From positions 434,001-498,000 of the forward strand of contig NZ_FWFX01000001.1 of the NCBI RefSeq assembly GCF_900172335.1: 64,000 nucleotides of DNA, read 5' to 3'. The position numbers and the translations under genes are program-made. Positions 8,680 through 17,846 of this stretch are shown piece after piece (position 1 is the first letter of the stretch; every line of letters starts with the position of its first letter). The notes under the pieces were generated by a model. It saw only the letters and a list, made by a program, of their open reading frames with translations. It was not told the DNA's origin and did not search any database. The stretch comes from Roseovarius albus. GTDB taxonomy: Bacteria; Pseudomonadota; Alphaproteobacteria; Rhodobacterales; Rhodobacteraceae.

Positions 8680-9549
8680 TTAATTGCCCCGTCGTAAGGG
8701 CTTGATGACTGCAGATGTTTCTTGTTTCCCGTATCCGGCAGCTTGTGCGCGTTTGATCCATTCTCTCATCAATGACGGAAGTTCGTTGTTGATGCCCGCC
8801 GAAACTGCGTGGTCGTACAGGCCAGTAACCGCCTCGGCGGCGACGTCGACAGATGCCCCGCCTTTGGATATCTGGTCAAACGATCCTGCATGTATGGTTT
8901 CAGTCAAGGGAATGGCCCTGTCCCCCGGCGGGAGAATAGAGGTGAACTCCGATACCGGCACGCCTTCGGCTTCACAAGCGAGGGCGCCGTGTATCGAGCC
9001 GAAAATTATGCCAAGGAGACGTGAGAGGAACGCCAATTCAAGAGTGGCGGCTGCACGGATGTTCGAGCCGACATAGCGCATGTCTCCGGCCAAGATGCGA
9101 AGGTCTTGCTCACAATCTGCAAAAGCGGTTTCTGAACCTGCGACGACAATTCGGCCGGTGGGGGTGCCGATATTTCCCGGCCAGCACATGATGGTTCCGT
9201 CAATGTAACCTGCGCCCCAGCTGTTGAATTGTTTTTGGCTGTCTTCGGATTCATTTGGAGTGGATGTACCAAGTTGAATGATATTGCGACCAGAGACAGC
9301 TTTTTGGACTTGGGTATCAGTGCACAGATTGTTGGTAATCGAATAGTTCATCAGACAGACAACCGTGCGTGGGCTGGCGGCAATGGCTTCGGGCAGGGTG
9401 GCAGCTGGTGTCGCGCCTTGCGATATCAAAGGTTGCGCTTTTTCCATCGTGCGGTTCCAGACCGTCACCTTGCGTCCGGCTGTTAAGAGCGCACTTGCCA
9501 GGGCAGAACCCATCGCACCCAATCCGACAGCTGTGATATCGCTGGTCAT
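8680..9549 (-). CDS. NADPH-dependent imine reductase-like dehydrogenase
   Basis: A 289-residue member of the beta-hydroxyacid dehydrogenase superfamily. The N-terminal Rossmann motif GLGAMGSALASALL is followed by WNRT, which favours NADPH. The C-terminal helical domain, with GDRAIPLTETIHAGSFD, resembles the imine reductase / reductive aminase branch rather than 3-hydroxyisobutyrate dehydrogenase, whose catalytic Lys is not evident here. It is a single gene with no obvious operon partner. Substrate is unknown. Confidence 0.82.
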   Translation of the reverse strand: MTSDITAVGLGAMGSALASALLTAGRKVTVWNRTMEKAQPLISQGATPAATLPEAIAASPRTVVCLMNYSITNNLCTDTQVQKAVSGRNIIQLGTSTPNESEDSQKQFNSWGAGYIDGTIMCWPGNIGTPTGRIVVAGSETAFADCEQDLRILAGDMRYVGSNIRAAATLELAFLSRLLGIIFGSIHGALACEAEGVPVSEFTSILPPGDRAIPLTETIHAGSFDQISKGGASVDVAAEAVTGLYDHAVSAGINNELPSLMREWIKRAQAAGYGKQETSAVIKPLRRGN

Positions 9550-9681
9550 TATAAAAGCCTCCGTAATTACGTTTGTTCGAAATATACGGGGCGATCATAG
9601 CACAGAAAGTGTTCCGGAGCGTGACGGCCCCTTCAATGCGCGTTAGCTGATCATCTGGGCTGTCACCAAGCTGGCAGAGGT

Positions 9682-10140
9682 TTATATTCTCTTCGCGATA
9701 TTATTGTTGAAGTAATAGGGGTCTGTACTGACTTCCTTGCGAAACCAGTCGGGTTTTTGAAAGTCGGTGTCTTTAGTAGGAAGTTCAACTTCAGCCAACC
9801 AAAGATCAATTTGGGGAAATACATCCACTTCTGCAAAATGTCCGTTTTCAAGCGGGTATGCATATCGCTGTTTTTCTATGATTTTGGAACACATTGTTGC
9901 TAGCAAGTGCTCGGCATGCTCAACTGGAATCTGGTACTCAAACTCGTCGCGTGTAATGCCTGTGTTGGGGCCTTTTATGGTTAAATATGCTTTGTCATCC
10001 ATGCGCCTAACCCGGACCACGCCTTTCGGATCGGACATTATGTAGCCTTGCTTTATATGGCTACCTTTCGTTTGCATGAGGGCTGTCACTTCTGGGTGTG
10101 TTTGGTCGATTAGAAATTTTCTTTCAATTTCTTGTGCCAT
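9682..10140 (-). CDS. CYTH-domain protein (triphosphate tunnel metalloenzyme family)
   Basis: A 152-residue CYTH protein with the diagnostic N-terminal EIERKFL motif and alternating charged strands (KQGYIM, VVRVRRMDDKAYLTIKG, EFEYQIP, EVDVFPQIDLWLAEVEL) that form the beta-tunnel. Bacterial relatives are inorganic triphosphatases or thiamine-triphosphatase-like; an adenylate cyclase role is known for a minority. No CHAD domain is fused. It is the terminal gene of a minus-strand group behind the two-component system and is separated from it by 26 bases. Confidence 0.85.
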   Translation of the reverse strand: MAQEIERKFLIDQTHPEVTALMQTKGSHIKQGYIMSDPKGVVRVRRMDDKAYLTIKGPNTGITRDEFEYQIPVEHAEHLLATMCSKIIEKQRYAYPLENGHFAEVDVFPQIDLWLAEVELPTKDTDFQKPDWFRKEVSTDPYYFNNNIAKRI

Positions 10141-10166
10141 AAATTCTGCCTAGTAGGTGCGGTGCC

Positions 10167-10814
10167 TTAAAACTTTGCCCCAGTGCCTTGCAGCACGCCG
10201 TGTTCCATGGCGTAGCGGGTGAGGCCGGCGGTGGAGCTGATACCGAGTTTGCGTTTGATGTTTTTGCGGTGGGTTTCGACCGTGCGGATCGAGATATCGA
10301 GATCTTGTGCCACATCTTTGTTGGATTTGCCTTGGGCCAGTTGCAGCAGGATCGTCTGTTCGCGGTTGGTTAGCTGTTCGCGGTCCGGTTGGTTGGCGGG
10401 GTTGATGGAGCCTTTGGCACCGGTGCACAGATACTGTTGCCCGTCCATGACAGCCTGAATGGCTTGTTTGATTTTTTCTGTGGGCACGTCCTTGAGCACA
10501 TATCCTGCTGCGCCGTGTGTCAAGGCTGAAGAGATGTATTCGGGGCTGTCGTGCATCGACAGGATCAGGATGCGGGTTTCGGGGCGGCGCTCCAAGATGA
10601 TTTCAGTCGCAGACAATCCGCCAATGCCGGGCATGTTGAGATCCATTAGGATCACGTCGGGATTTAGGTCCTCGACCTGGTCAATGACTTCCTGACCATT
10701 GGAGAGCGTTCCGATCACGTCAATCTGTGGTTCATTTTCCAGCAAAAACCGGATGCCTTCGGCGACCATAGGATGGTCATCAACGATCAGAACACGAATG
10801 GGTGCGTTGGTCAT
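10167..10814 (-). CDS. NarL/LuxR-type response regulator
   Basis: A 215-residue response regulator: receiver domain (about 5-120) with Asp12/Asp13 and phospho-acceptor Asp58 in VILMDLNMPG, and a C-terminal LuxR helix-turn-helix (about 145-210; LTNREQTILLQLAQGKSNKD). Its 3'-located partner in transcription order is the histidine kinase gene, whose stop overlaps this start by four bases, so the two are translationally coupled. With the kinase it forms a complete two-component system, divergent from a TRAP transporter operon that is its most likely target. Confidence 0.92.
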   Translation of the reverse strand: MTNAPIRVLIVDDHPMVAEGIRFLLENEPQIDVIGTLSNGQEVIDQVEDLNPDVILMDLNMPGIGGLSATEIILERRPETRILILSMHDSPEYISSALTHGAAGYVLKDVPTEKIKQAIQAVMDGQQYLCTGAKGSINPANQPDREQLTNREQTILLQLAQGKSNKDVAQDLDISIRTVETHRKNIKRKLGISSTAGLTRYAMEHGVLQGTGAKF

Positions 10815-12235
10815 GCGGCGGTCCTTTTCTGATCCGAGCTGCTTTTCTCTGGGGGCAACATATGGCTGAGCGGAACGGTCGCTTCGATCTCTGTGCCCTT
10901 GGGACCAGAGCGAATGGTCAGCGTGCCGTTCAATTGCTCCAGTCGTTCCTGCATATTGCGCAGGCCAAGTCCGCTGGAGGGCGCAGTGGGGGCTTCATTG
11001 TCGAAGCCGATGCCGTTGTCGTGGATTTTCAATGTAGCACCTTTGCTGTGGCCGCGCACGTCTATGGAAACGCGCGTTGCGCCTGCGTGGCGTTCAACGT
11101 TGGTCATCGCTTCTTGGGCGACGCGGTAGAGGGCGATCTTGGCTTCGTCATCCAGGCGATTACGGAAGACGACCGTTTCAAACTCGGTTTCAATCCCTGT
11201 GCGCTTGCCGAAATCATCAGTCAGCGCCTTGAGGGCGGGGCCAAGACCGAGGTCATCGAGGACACCCGGGCGCAAGTCACGGCTGATACGGCGCACTTCT
11301 TGTATAGCCCCGCCGAGGTGATCAAGGCCGCGATTAAGCATGTCTCCGGCGGCGGGGTCTCCGCTTCCGAAGCGGCGCTTGGCTGCCTCAAGGGCATAAC
11401 GGACACCGACGAGGATCTGGCTGATGCCGTCATGCAGTTCACGGGCGACACGCCCGCGTTCTTCCTCTTGCGCGTCAAACACACGCTGAGTGAGTTTTTT
11501 CAGCTTGGCGTCGGCGAGGCGACGCTCGCGAATGTTGATGAACATGCCCGAAGTGAAAACCAGAGCCAGAGCGGCGAGGGTGATCCCTCCGATATAGAGG
11601 AAGGTGCGGCGCACACGTTCCTCGACCCCCGCGCGGGCGGCATTCACGGTCGCTGAGACATCATCGATGAACACCCCTGTACCAACCACCCAACGCCAAT
11701 CCTGTAGGCCAATGACATAGCTGACCATGCGTGCGGTCTCGCCGGTGCTGGGCTTTTTCCAGTCATAACTGTGATAACCGCCGCCAAAGCGCGCGATGCG
11801 GATCAGTTCCTTGGTGATGGGTGTGCCGTTGGCGTCGGTTAGATCCATCCAGTTGCTGCCGATGAGATCGGTCTGGCGCGGACTGACAAGATTGTTGCCG
11901 TCATAGTCGTAGACAAAGAAATAGCCATCCTGGCCGTAGAGCATGGCCGAGAGAATTTGAGTAACCTCAAGCATGGCCTGTTCGTCATCCGGCGCGGCGC
12001 GCCCGTAAATGTTGATGAAGGAGGTGCGGGCGATGGAGAGGTAGTTCTTCAATTCGGCCCGTTTGGCGGCGATCAGCTGTTCTTCGAGCGCGCTGATCTC
12101 CCGTTCGGCCAGTTGGCGCGACTGCAGTGTGACCAGCACCGAGATGACCACCGCTGCCAACAAAAACGGCAGGGTGGCGACCAAAAACAGTTTCTGGCCG
12201 TAGTTCAGCCAAGGGCGGTCCGGAAGCAAACGCAT
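10811..12235 (-). CDS. Cache-domain sensor histidine kinase (HisKA_3 type)
   Basis: A 474-residue membrane kinase. A first membrane helix (about 14-36) is followed by a periplasmic single Cache domain (about 40-195, with YGQDGYFFVYDYDGNNLV and RWVVGTGVFIDDV), a second helix (about 213-233), a HisKA_3 dimerisation domain with phospho-acceptor His268 in ARELHDGISQ, and a HATPase domain ending near residue 455 (NGIGFD, GLGLRNMQER). Cache domains of this sort bind small organic acids. It faces the TRAP operon across a 198-base intergenic region, which suggests it senses the TRAP substrate (inference). Confidence 0.92.
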   Translation of the reverse strand: MRLLPDRPWLNYGQKLFLVATLPFLLAAVVISVLVTLQSRQLAEREISALEEQLIAAKRAELKNYLSIARTSFINIYGRAAPDDEQAMLEVTQILSAMLYGQDGYFFVYDYDGNNLVSPRQTDLIGSNWMDLTDANGTPITKELIRIARFGGGYHSYDWKKPSTGETARMVSYVIGLQDWRWVVGTGVFIDDVSATVNAARAGVEERVRRTFLYIGGITLAALALVFTSGMFINIRERRLADAKLKKLTQRVFDAQEEERGRVARELHDGISQILVGVRYALEAAKRRFGSGDPAAGDMLNRGLDHLGGAIQEVRRISRDLRPGVLDDLGLGPALKALTDDFGKRTGIETEFETVVFRNRLDDEAKIALYRVAQEAMTNVERHAGATRVSIDVRGHSKGATLKIHDNGIGFDNEAPTAPSSGLGLRNMQERLEQLNGTLTIRSGPKGTEIEATVPLSHMLPPEKSSSDQKRTAA

Positions 12236-12433
12236 GCGGAATCGATACGCGCAACCGCGAGAAATGCCCAGAAAAATAAGCCAGTATGGTGAGAAATCCC
12301 GACAAAAACCGGGTTTTCTACGCAGTAGTCGGTATTTTCAAATCATCGTGAGCGGGATACGCTTTGCCCACGATAAAGATCCGCGTGCGGGGGAACTGAC
12401 CGCGCGCATAATACGACTTGGGAGGAGACCTAA

Positions 12434-13519
12434 ATGGATCGTCGTTCATTTTTGACAAAAACGGCATTGGGTGGCACGGCAGCAGCCGCATCGACATTGG
12501 CGGCACCAGCCTATGCTGAAGGCAAGCGCACGCTGACCATGGTGACATCCTGGCCGCGCGGTTTTGCCGGTCTGGCAGATGCGGCTGACAAGACGGCAGA
12601 GAACATCAACGCCATTTCGGACGGGAAGCTGACCGTCGACGTGAAACACGCAGGCGAACTGGTGGGTGCGTTTGAAGTGTTTGACGCGGTGACAGCCGGG
12701 CAGGCCGATATGTATCACGCCGCTGATTATTATTTCGTCAACCAACATCCAGCTTTTGCTTTCTTCACCGGCGTACCTTTTGGAATGACGGCGACAGAGC
12801 AGAACAACTGGTACTATCATGGCGGCGGCATGGAGCGGCACCATGAGCTGGGCGAGATCTTTGGCATCAAATCCTTCCTCGCCGGGAACACCGGGGCGCA
12901 AGCGGGCGGTTGGTTCAGCAAGGAAATCAACGGTCCAGAAGACCTGCAGGGCCTGAAGTTCCGTATGCCTGGACTAGGTGGCAAGGCGCTTGGCCATCTG
13001 GGCGTGTCGGTGCAGAACCTTCCGGGCGGCGAGATCTATCAGGCGCTGGCCTCGGGCGCGATTGACGGCACCGAGTGGGTCGGCCCATGGTCGGATGAAA
13101 AGGTTGGCTTCCAAGAAATCGCCAAATTCTATTACACCGCTGGTTTCCACGAGCCATCGGCCGGTCTGTCGGCTGCCGTGAATCTGGACGTGTTCAACGA
13201 TCTGACGCCGACGCAGCAGTCTGCGATAGAAATCTCGGCGGGTCATGCCAATGTCTGGAATCTCAGCCAGTACCTGATGAATAACGCTGATGCGCTGTCG
13301 CGCCTAGCCAGCGGCGGCGTCAAGGTTCTGGAATTTCCTGATAGCGTTTGGGACGCGTTCGGCGGTGCCAGCCAGCAGGTCTATGATGAATTCATGGGCG
13401 ATGAGCTCTTCAAGTCAATCTATGACGACTATGTTGCGTCGATGCGGTCGTCTTCCGGCTGGATCTCGCAATCTTCCGAGGCCTATCGTGCACAGCGCGA
13501 CCGGGTCATGGGCGGCTGA
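12434..13519 (+). CDS. TRAP transporter substrate-binding protein (DctP family)
   Basis: A 361-residue periplasmic binding protein. The N-terminus has a twin-arginine-type signal (DRRSFLTKTALGGTAAAAST, cleavage near AYA). The mature protein has the DctP fold with the conserved PGLGGKALGHLGVSVQNLPG region, whose Arg (FRMPGLGG) contacts the ligand carboxylate in this family, and the GAIDGTEWVGP strand. GGGAGGAGACC precedes the ATG. It is the first gene of a complete TRAP operon and is followed by two hairpins. The relatives of this subclass take up 2-oxoacids or related carboxylates, but the ligand is not certain. Confidence 0.92.
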   Translation: MDRRSFLTKTALGGTAAAASTLAAPAYAEGKRTLTMVTSWPRGFAGLADAADKTAENINAISDGKLTVDVKHAGELVGAFEVFDAVTAGQADMYHAADYYFVNQHPAFAFFTGVPFGMTATEQNNWYYHGGGMERHHELGEIFGIKSFLAGNTGAQAGGWFSKEINGPEDLQGLKFRMPGLGGKALGHLGVSVQNLPGGEIYQALASGAIDGTEWVGPWSDEKVGFQEIAKFYYTAGFHEPSAGLSAAVNLDVFNDLTPTQQSAIEISAGHANVWNLSQYLMNNADALSRLASGGVKVLEFPDSVWDAFGGASQQVYDEFMGDELFKSIYDDYVASMRSSSGWISQSSEAYRAQRDRVMGG

Positions 13520-13547
13520 CTGACCCTTCGGGAAATGACATATTCGA

Positions 13548-13601
13548 GCGGGCCTTGGAAAGGGCCCGCCTGAGATAACTAAGCCGGGCAAAAAATGCCC
13601 G
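13548..13601 (+). terminator. two hairpins between TRAP binding-protein and small-permease genes
   Basis: GCGGGCC / GGCCCGC forms a seven-base-pair stem at 13548-13569, and CGGGCA / TGCCCG a six-base-pair stem at 13585-13601. Neither has a U-tract. In transporter operons such structures typically stabilise the binding-protein message or reduce read-through, giving an excess of binding protein over permease (inference). Confidence 0.6.
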
Positions 13602-13623
13602 CACTTAAGGGATTAGGGGTGTC

Positions 13624-14514
13624 ATGCTGGATGCAATTCTCTGGTTTTTCCAGAACATCGGCCTTGCCTTCTACAATTTCGGATACGCGATCACCCACCC
13701 GCAGCTGTGGCTGAATTGGTCCGACAAGGAAGCGCTGATGCGCTTTGTCTATTACGGCGGTTCGGTCGAATTCTTCTACGTGGTGTTAACGGCCTTCCTC
13801 GTGCTGACAGCTTTTGGCATTTGGAAGAACCAGTTTATGTGGGGTTGTGTCAGGGTGCTGGAAGGGTTCGCCAATGCGGTTGGCCGTTTCTTTGCCTGGG
13901 CTGGGCTGTTGATGGTGATCCAGCAGATCATCATCGTATTCATTCAGCGAATTTTTGCTCGACCGGATATCGTGCTGGGCTTCGGCATTCCGCTGGAGCT
14001 TGATATCAGCTGGTGGAGCGAAGAGCTGAAATTCTACAACGCGCTGGTTGTCGCCCTTTGCTGTACATACACCTTTGTGCAGGGCGGGCATGTGCGTGTC
14101 GATCTGATCTATTCAGCGGTCAAGTTCCGCACCAAAAAGGTGATCGACATGGTCGGCTGCCTGATTTTCATGATGCCGATGGCGGTGCTGACGTGGATGT
14201 ACGGCTGGTATTTCCTGTGGCGGCATCTGATCGTGCCAAAGCCCTCGGCCAGTGACACGCTGGAGCGGTTGTTGCTCAAGTCCCGCGCGGTGCGCTGGAA
14301 TGTTGAGACCATCGGCTTCAGCCCTAACGGTTTCAATGGCTATTTCCTGTTTAAGATTCTGCTGGTGGCCTTTGCCGCGATGGTCTTTATCCATGCAATC
14401 GCGTTTTTCTACCGATCCTATCTGGAATGGAAAGAAGGGCCCGAAAGCGAAAACAAATACCTCGACAAGGACAGTCTTGGCGAAGGTGAAGAAGCCTACG
14501 AAGGCACGCATTGA
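13624..14514 (+). CDS. TRAP transporter small permease (DctQ family)
   Basis: A 296-residue membrane protein with about four main transmembrane helices (residues near 40-62, 78-103, 140-160, 240-262) and the DctQ signature FVQGGHVRVDLIYSAVKFRT, in which the conserved VRVD marks the loop after helix two. It is longer than typical DctQ proteins (about 160-200 residues); the additional N-terminal helix and the WRHLIVPKP loop fit the long TRAP subclass found with extended large permeases. GGGATTAGGGGTGTC precedes the ATG. It is followed 14 bases later by the large permease. Confidence 0.88.
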   Translation: MLDAILWFFQNIGLAFYNFGYAITHPQLWLNWSDKEALMRFVYYGGSVEFFYVVLTAFLVLTAFGIWKNQFMWGCVRVLEGFANAVGRFFAWAGLLMVIQQIIIVFIQRIFARPDIVLGFGIPLELDISWWSEELKFYNALVVALCCTYTFVQGGHVRVDLIYSAVKFRTKKVIDMVGCLIFMMPMAVLTWMYGWYFLWRHLIVPKPSASDTLERLLLKSRAVRWNVETIGFSPNGFNGYFLFKILLVAFAAMVFIHAIAFFYRSYLEWKEGPESENKYLDKDSLGEGEEAYEGTH

Positions 14515-14528
14515 AGGGACTTTGAAAC

Positions 14529-16883
14529 ATGCTATTGGGACTTGATGGCGTCGAAGTCGGCCTAATCATCGTCTTTCTCTGCCTTTTTGGCGGTATTTTG
14601 TCAGGCTTTCCGGTGGCTTTTGCCATTGGTGGGGCTGGGATCATTTCATTTGGGATCATTGCGGCGCTGGATTCGGCTGGGTTACTTATCCACCAGGCGA
14701 TTGATACCAGTAGCCAGGCGTATGATGCGCTGATCGCTTCGGGGGTGAAATCTGAAACGGTGTCGGTGTTCCGATATCCAGACCTTCCCAGGATCGCGGA
14801 GCCAGTCTTTGTGCGGGGTTGGGAGGTCGCTCTGGACCGCAATATCAGCTTTATCGTCAACCGGATGAACGAGCGTGTGCTGGCTGGACAGTCGATCGAG
14901 ACGCTGTTGGCGGTGCTGATGTTTGTCATGATGGGCATCACGCTGGAGCGCTCGAAAATCGCCAATGATCTGTTGACCACGATGGCGCGTGTCTTTGGCC
15001 CGCTGCCGGGTGGTCTTGCCGTATCAGTTGTGGTCGTGGGGGCATTCCTGGCAGCTTCGACCGGGATCGTGGGCGCGACCGTAGTTACTATGGGCCTGTT
15101 GAGCCTGCCGACCATGTTGCGGAACAATTATAGCCCCGAGATTGCAACCGGCGTCATCGCTGCGAGCGGCACATTGGGGCAGATCATTCCACCCTCGATC
15201 GTGATCGTTCTTCTGGGGACCCTTGCCGGTGATCTCTACTCTGCTGCGCAGGAGTCGCGAGCGATTGAGGCGGGATGTACGGATGCGCTCACATATCTGG
15301 GGTCTCCGGCGGTTGTTTCTGTTGGCACGCTGTTTCAGGCGGCACTTCTGCCGGGCATCCTGCTGGCGCTGCTCTATGCAGGGTATGCGTTCTGTTACGC
15401 GCTTATGAATCCGTCCAAGGCGCCGTCGGTGCAAATTGAGGGGAGCACTTCCGAGGTAGTGACCCGAGGAGAAGCTTTCACCTGGTTTGCCGGCGTGCCG
15501 GTTCTGCTGATCGGTGGTTTGATCTTGCTGAGTTCTCTCAACATCATTGGCTCGCAGAGCCTGACCGTAGACAGCTTCACCGATGCAGGACAAACCGCCT
15601 CTCTGCGTACCAATGTCGGGGAAGAGTGCAAGCAATCAATGATCGATCTGCATGGGCAGGAAGCCTGGGACGCGGCAATTGCTGAAGGGGAAGCAATCGA
15701 TGTCGCAGGTGGCGTGCAGAAAAGTGTAGCGCTGTCTGAAGAAGAGATTGCGGCCGCCGTGGCTCAGAAAGAGGCTGCAGCCGCACCGATTGGCACAGGT
15801 GTTGCAATCCTGTTTGTCATGTTATCGCTGATCTTGGTTGTCGCGCGTGGCGCCAAACCATCGGCCACACCTGCGCCGTTGTTGATTGGCGGGATCGGGG
15901 TGGTCCTTGGGGTGGTGGCAGATATTTTACTGATTGCGCCCTCGACTAGCTCGGGAGTGACCGTCATCATTCTCGCCATTCCTTTGGGGTTGGCGCTTTA
16001 TGGATGCAGCCATGCTGCCGCGCGTCTGGCCGAGAATGAGCTGATCCGTGTCGTCTTCCCACCTCTGGTTCTGATCGTGGCTGTTCTTGGCTCGATCCTT
16101 GGCGGCATCACCAACCCGACGCCTGCTGCGGCGCTTGGGGCGGGTGGAGCGATCATGCTGGCAGCCTATCGCAAGCTGAGAGATCAGGATCGCTCGGGTA
16201 AAGTGATTATATGGTCGACCTTTGCGATCATCCTGTCGGTGCTGGTAGGGATCAACTTTGACCTGCGGATCAACAGAAGCGAAGTTAGTTTTGAGAGCTG
16301 GGTTGCCTTCTTTGTCGCCTACGCGGCTTACCTCTATGCTGCCTTTGGGTTGTTCTATTCCTGCTGGGTGTTGTTCACTGGCGGGGTAATGACACCGGTG
16401 GTGCGTGAGACGGCCAAGGTGACCTCGATGGTCTTCACCATTCTGATTGGCTCGCAGCTGTTGAACCTTGTGGTGATCAGTTTCGGAGGCGAGCATTACA
16501 TCCAGCAGTTCCTGAGAAGCTTTGATAGTGAGCTTCAGGTCTTCCTGATCGTGATGCTGGTGTTGTTCATTCTGGGATTTGTTCTGGACTTCCTCGAGAT
16601 CATCTACATCGTGATCCCCATCGTCGGGCCGGTGATCTATGGTGGCACGTTTGATCCAAAATGGGTGACGATCATGATTGCGGTAAACCTGCAGACGTCG
16701 TTTCTCACACCTCCGTTTGGTTTTGCGCTGTTCTATCTGCGGGGGGTTGCGCCGAAAGAGGTTACCACAGGGCACATCTATCGTGGGGTCTTCCCCTTCG
16801 TGCTAATCCAGGTGGTTGGGTTGGCGATCTTGTGGTTCTTCCCGTCGATCGTGACCATCGTCCCGGCATTGATTGGCAACTGA
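14529..16883 (+). CDS. TRAP transporter large permease (DctM family, extended form)
   Basis: A 784-residue polytopic protein, far longer than the usual DctM of about 430. The recognisable DctM core begins with GFPVAFAIGGAG, contains MGITLERSKIANDLL, a GIVGATVVTMGL segment and the AASGTLGQIIPPS motif, and ends with LQTSFLTPPFGFALFYLRG. Two additions are seen: a soluble insertion at about residues 55-120 and an Ala/Glu-rich loop with further helices at about 365-560. Such extended permeases pair with long small permeases in Rhodobacterales. The gene closes the TRAP operon and runs convergently into bpt. Confidence 0.9.
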   Translation: MLLGLDGVEVGLIIVFLCLFGGILSGFPVAFAIGGAGIISFGIIAALDSAGLLIHQAIDTSSQAYDALIASGVKSETVSVFRYPDLPRIAEPVFVRGWEVALDRNISFIVNRMNERVLAGQSIETLLAVLMFVMMGITLERSKIANDLLTTMARVFGPLPGGLAVSVVVVGAFLAASTGIVGATVVTMGLLSLPTMLRNNYSPEIATGVIAASGTLGQIIPPSIVIVLLGTLAGDLYSAAQESRAIEAGCTDALTYLGSPAVVSVGTLFQAALLPGILLALLYAGYAFCYALMNPSKAPSVQIEGSTSEVVTRGEAFTWFAGVPVLLIGGLILLSSLNIIGSQSLTVDSFTDAGQTASLRTNVGEECKQSMIDLHGQEAWDAAIAEGEAIDVAGGVQKSVALSEEEIAAAVAQKEAAAAPIGTGVAILFVMLSLILVVARGAKPSATPAPLLIGGIGVVLGVVADILLIAPSTSSGVTVIILAIPLGLALYGCSHAAARLAENELIRVVFPPLVLIVAVLGSILGGITNPTPAAALGAGGAIMLAAYRKLRDQDRSGKVIIWSTFAIILSVLVGINFDLRINRSEVSFESWVAFFVAYAAYLYAAFGLFYSCWVLFTGGVMTPVVRETAKVTSMVFTILIGSQLLNLVVISFGGEHYIQQFLRSFDSELQVFLIVMLVLFILGFVLDFLEIIYIVIPIVGPVIYGGTFDPKWVTIMIAVNLQTSFLTPPFGFALFYLRGVAPKEVTTGHIYRGVFPFVLIQVVGLAILWFFPSIVTIVPALIGN

Positions 16884-16911
16884 TCTGCGGAAACATTTTT
16901 CGGGGGCTGAG

Positions 16912-17769
16912 TTAACCCTTGGGCCCCGTCTTGGACACTGCGTTTGGCCCCGGACGCAGAGGTGTGCCGTCGGGCAAAGTGATATTGGCAACCTGCTCAA
17001 TGATGGAATCGTTTGAGATCGGATGGCTGCGCGAGTCGTGATCGGCCGGGTCAATCATTTCCTGCCATACACCGTCAGCAAAAATCTCAAGCCCCGAGAA
17101 CCCGGCTTTGTAACCCATTTTAGGGCTGCCGGGCACCCAATAGCCCAGATAGACGTAAGGCAGGCCGGCCTCTTGCGCGATGGCGATGTGATCAAGGATC
17201 ACATAGGTACCAAGTGATTGGCGCGGCTGATCGGGTTGATAAAAGGAATAAACCATGCTCACACCGTCTTCGATGACATCGGTCAGGCAAACGGCGATTA
17301 GATCGTCGTTTTCGCGGTCAGTGTATTCGACAACGCGTGTGCGAATCGGGGTTTCTTCAACCATGGCTGCAAATTCAAAAGCGTCCATGTCGGCCATGCC
17401 ACCAGCGGCGTGGCGATCCTCTAGGTAGCGGCGAAAAAGCTCATACTGATCTTCGGTCGCCCAAGGAGAGGTTGCCTTGCGTTTAAGGTGCGTGTTGCGA
17501 TTGATCGTTTTTTTCTGACCACGGGTCGCGGTGAACTTGCTGACATTGATGCGCGCGGACAAGCAAGCGGCGCAGTCGGCACAGGACGGGCGATACAGCA
17601 CGTTTTGAGAGCGCCTGAATCCCTGCTTGGATAACGTGTCGTTCAACTTTTGCGCCCCTTCGCCCTGCAGGGCAGTGAACAACTTCCGTTCCATCCGTCC
17701 CTCAAGATAGGGGCAGGGTTGCGGGGCCGTCACGTAAAACTGGGGCGCAATTGGAAGCGTGTGGCGCAT
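16912..17769 (-). CDS. bpt: aspartate/glutamate leucyltransferase (arginyltransferase family)
   Basis: A 285-residue Bpt-type aminoacyl-tRNA protein transferase, which adds Leu to N-terminal Asp or Glu of proteins and marks them for ClpAP degradation (N-degron pathway). The N-terminal zinc/heme-like cysteine motif CPYLEGR...[12 protein letters not shown] and the central [26 protein letters not shown] and [20 protein letters not shown] blocks are those of the ATE1/Bpt family. Length is normal for the bacterial branch. It is a single gene upstream of the RDD gene on the same strand. Confidence 0.93.
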   Translation of the reverse strand: MRHTLPIAPQFYVTAPQPCPYLEGRMERKLFTALQGEGAQKLNDTLSKQGFRRSQNVLYRPSCADCAACLSARINVSKFTATRGQKKTINRNTHLKRKATSPWATEDQYELFRRYLEDRHAAGGMADMDAFEFAAMVEETPIRTRVVEYTDRENDDLIAVCLTDVIEDGVSMVYSFYQPDQPRQSLGTYVILDHIAIAQEAGLPYVYLGYWVPGSPKMGYKAGFSGLEIFADGVWQEMIDPADHDSRSHPISNDSIIEQVANITLPDGTPLRPGPNAVSKTGPKG

Positions 17770-17846
17770 CTTATCTTTCGAAACAAACTGTTGTTACGAT
17801 AGCAACGAAGTTCAAATGCGCCAAGGGTGCAGTTTTAGGGTGGTTA

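Noticed and set aside
8506..8697. 63-codon frame between the PepSY and imine-reductase-like genes
   Set aside because: No ribosome site or recognisable protein; overlaps the 3' end of the minus-strand gene. The 268-base gap there shows nothing else.
10802..11656. 284-codon plus-strand frame over the histidine kinase gene
   Set aside because: Shadow of the kinase; the minus-strand product has full Cache, HisKA_3 and HATPase features.
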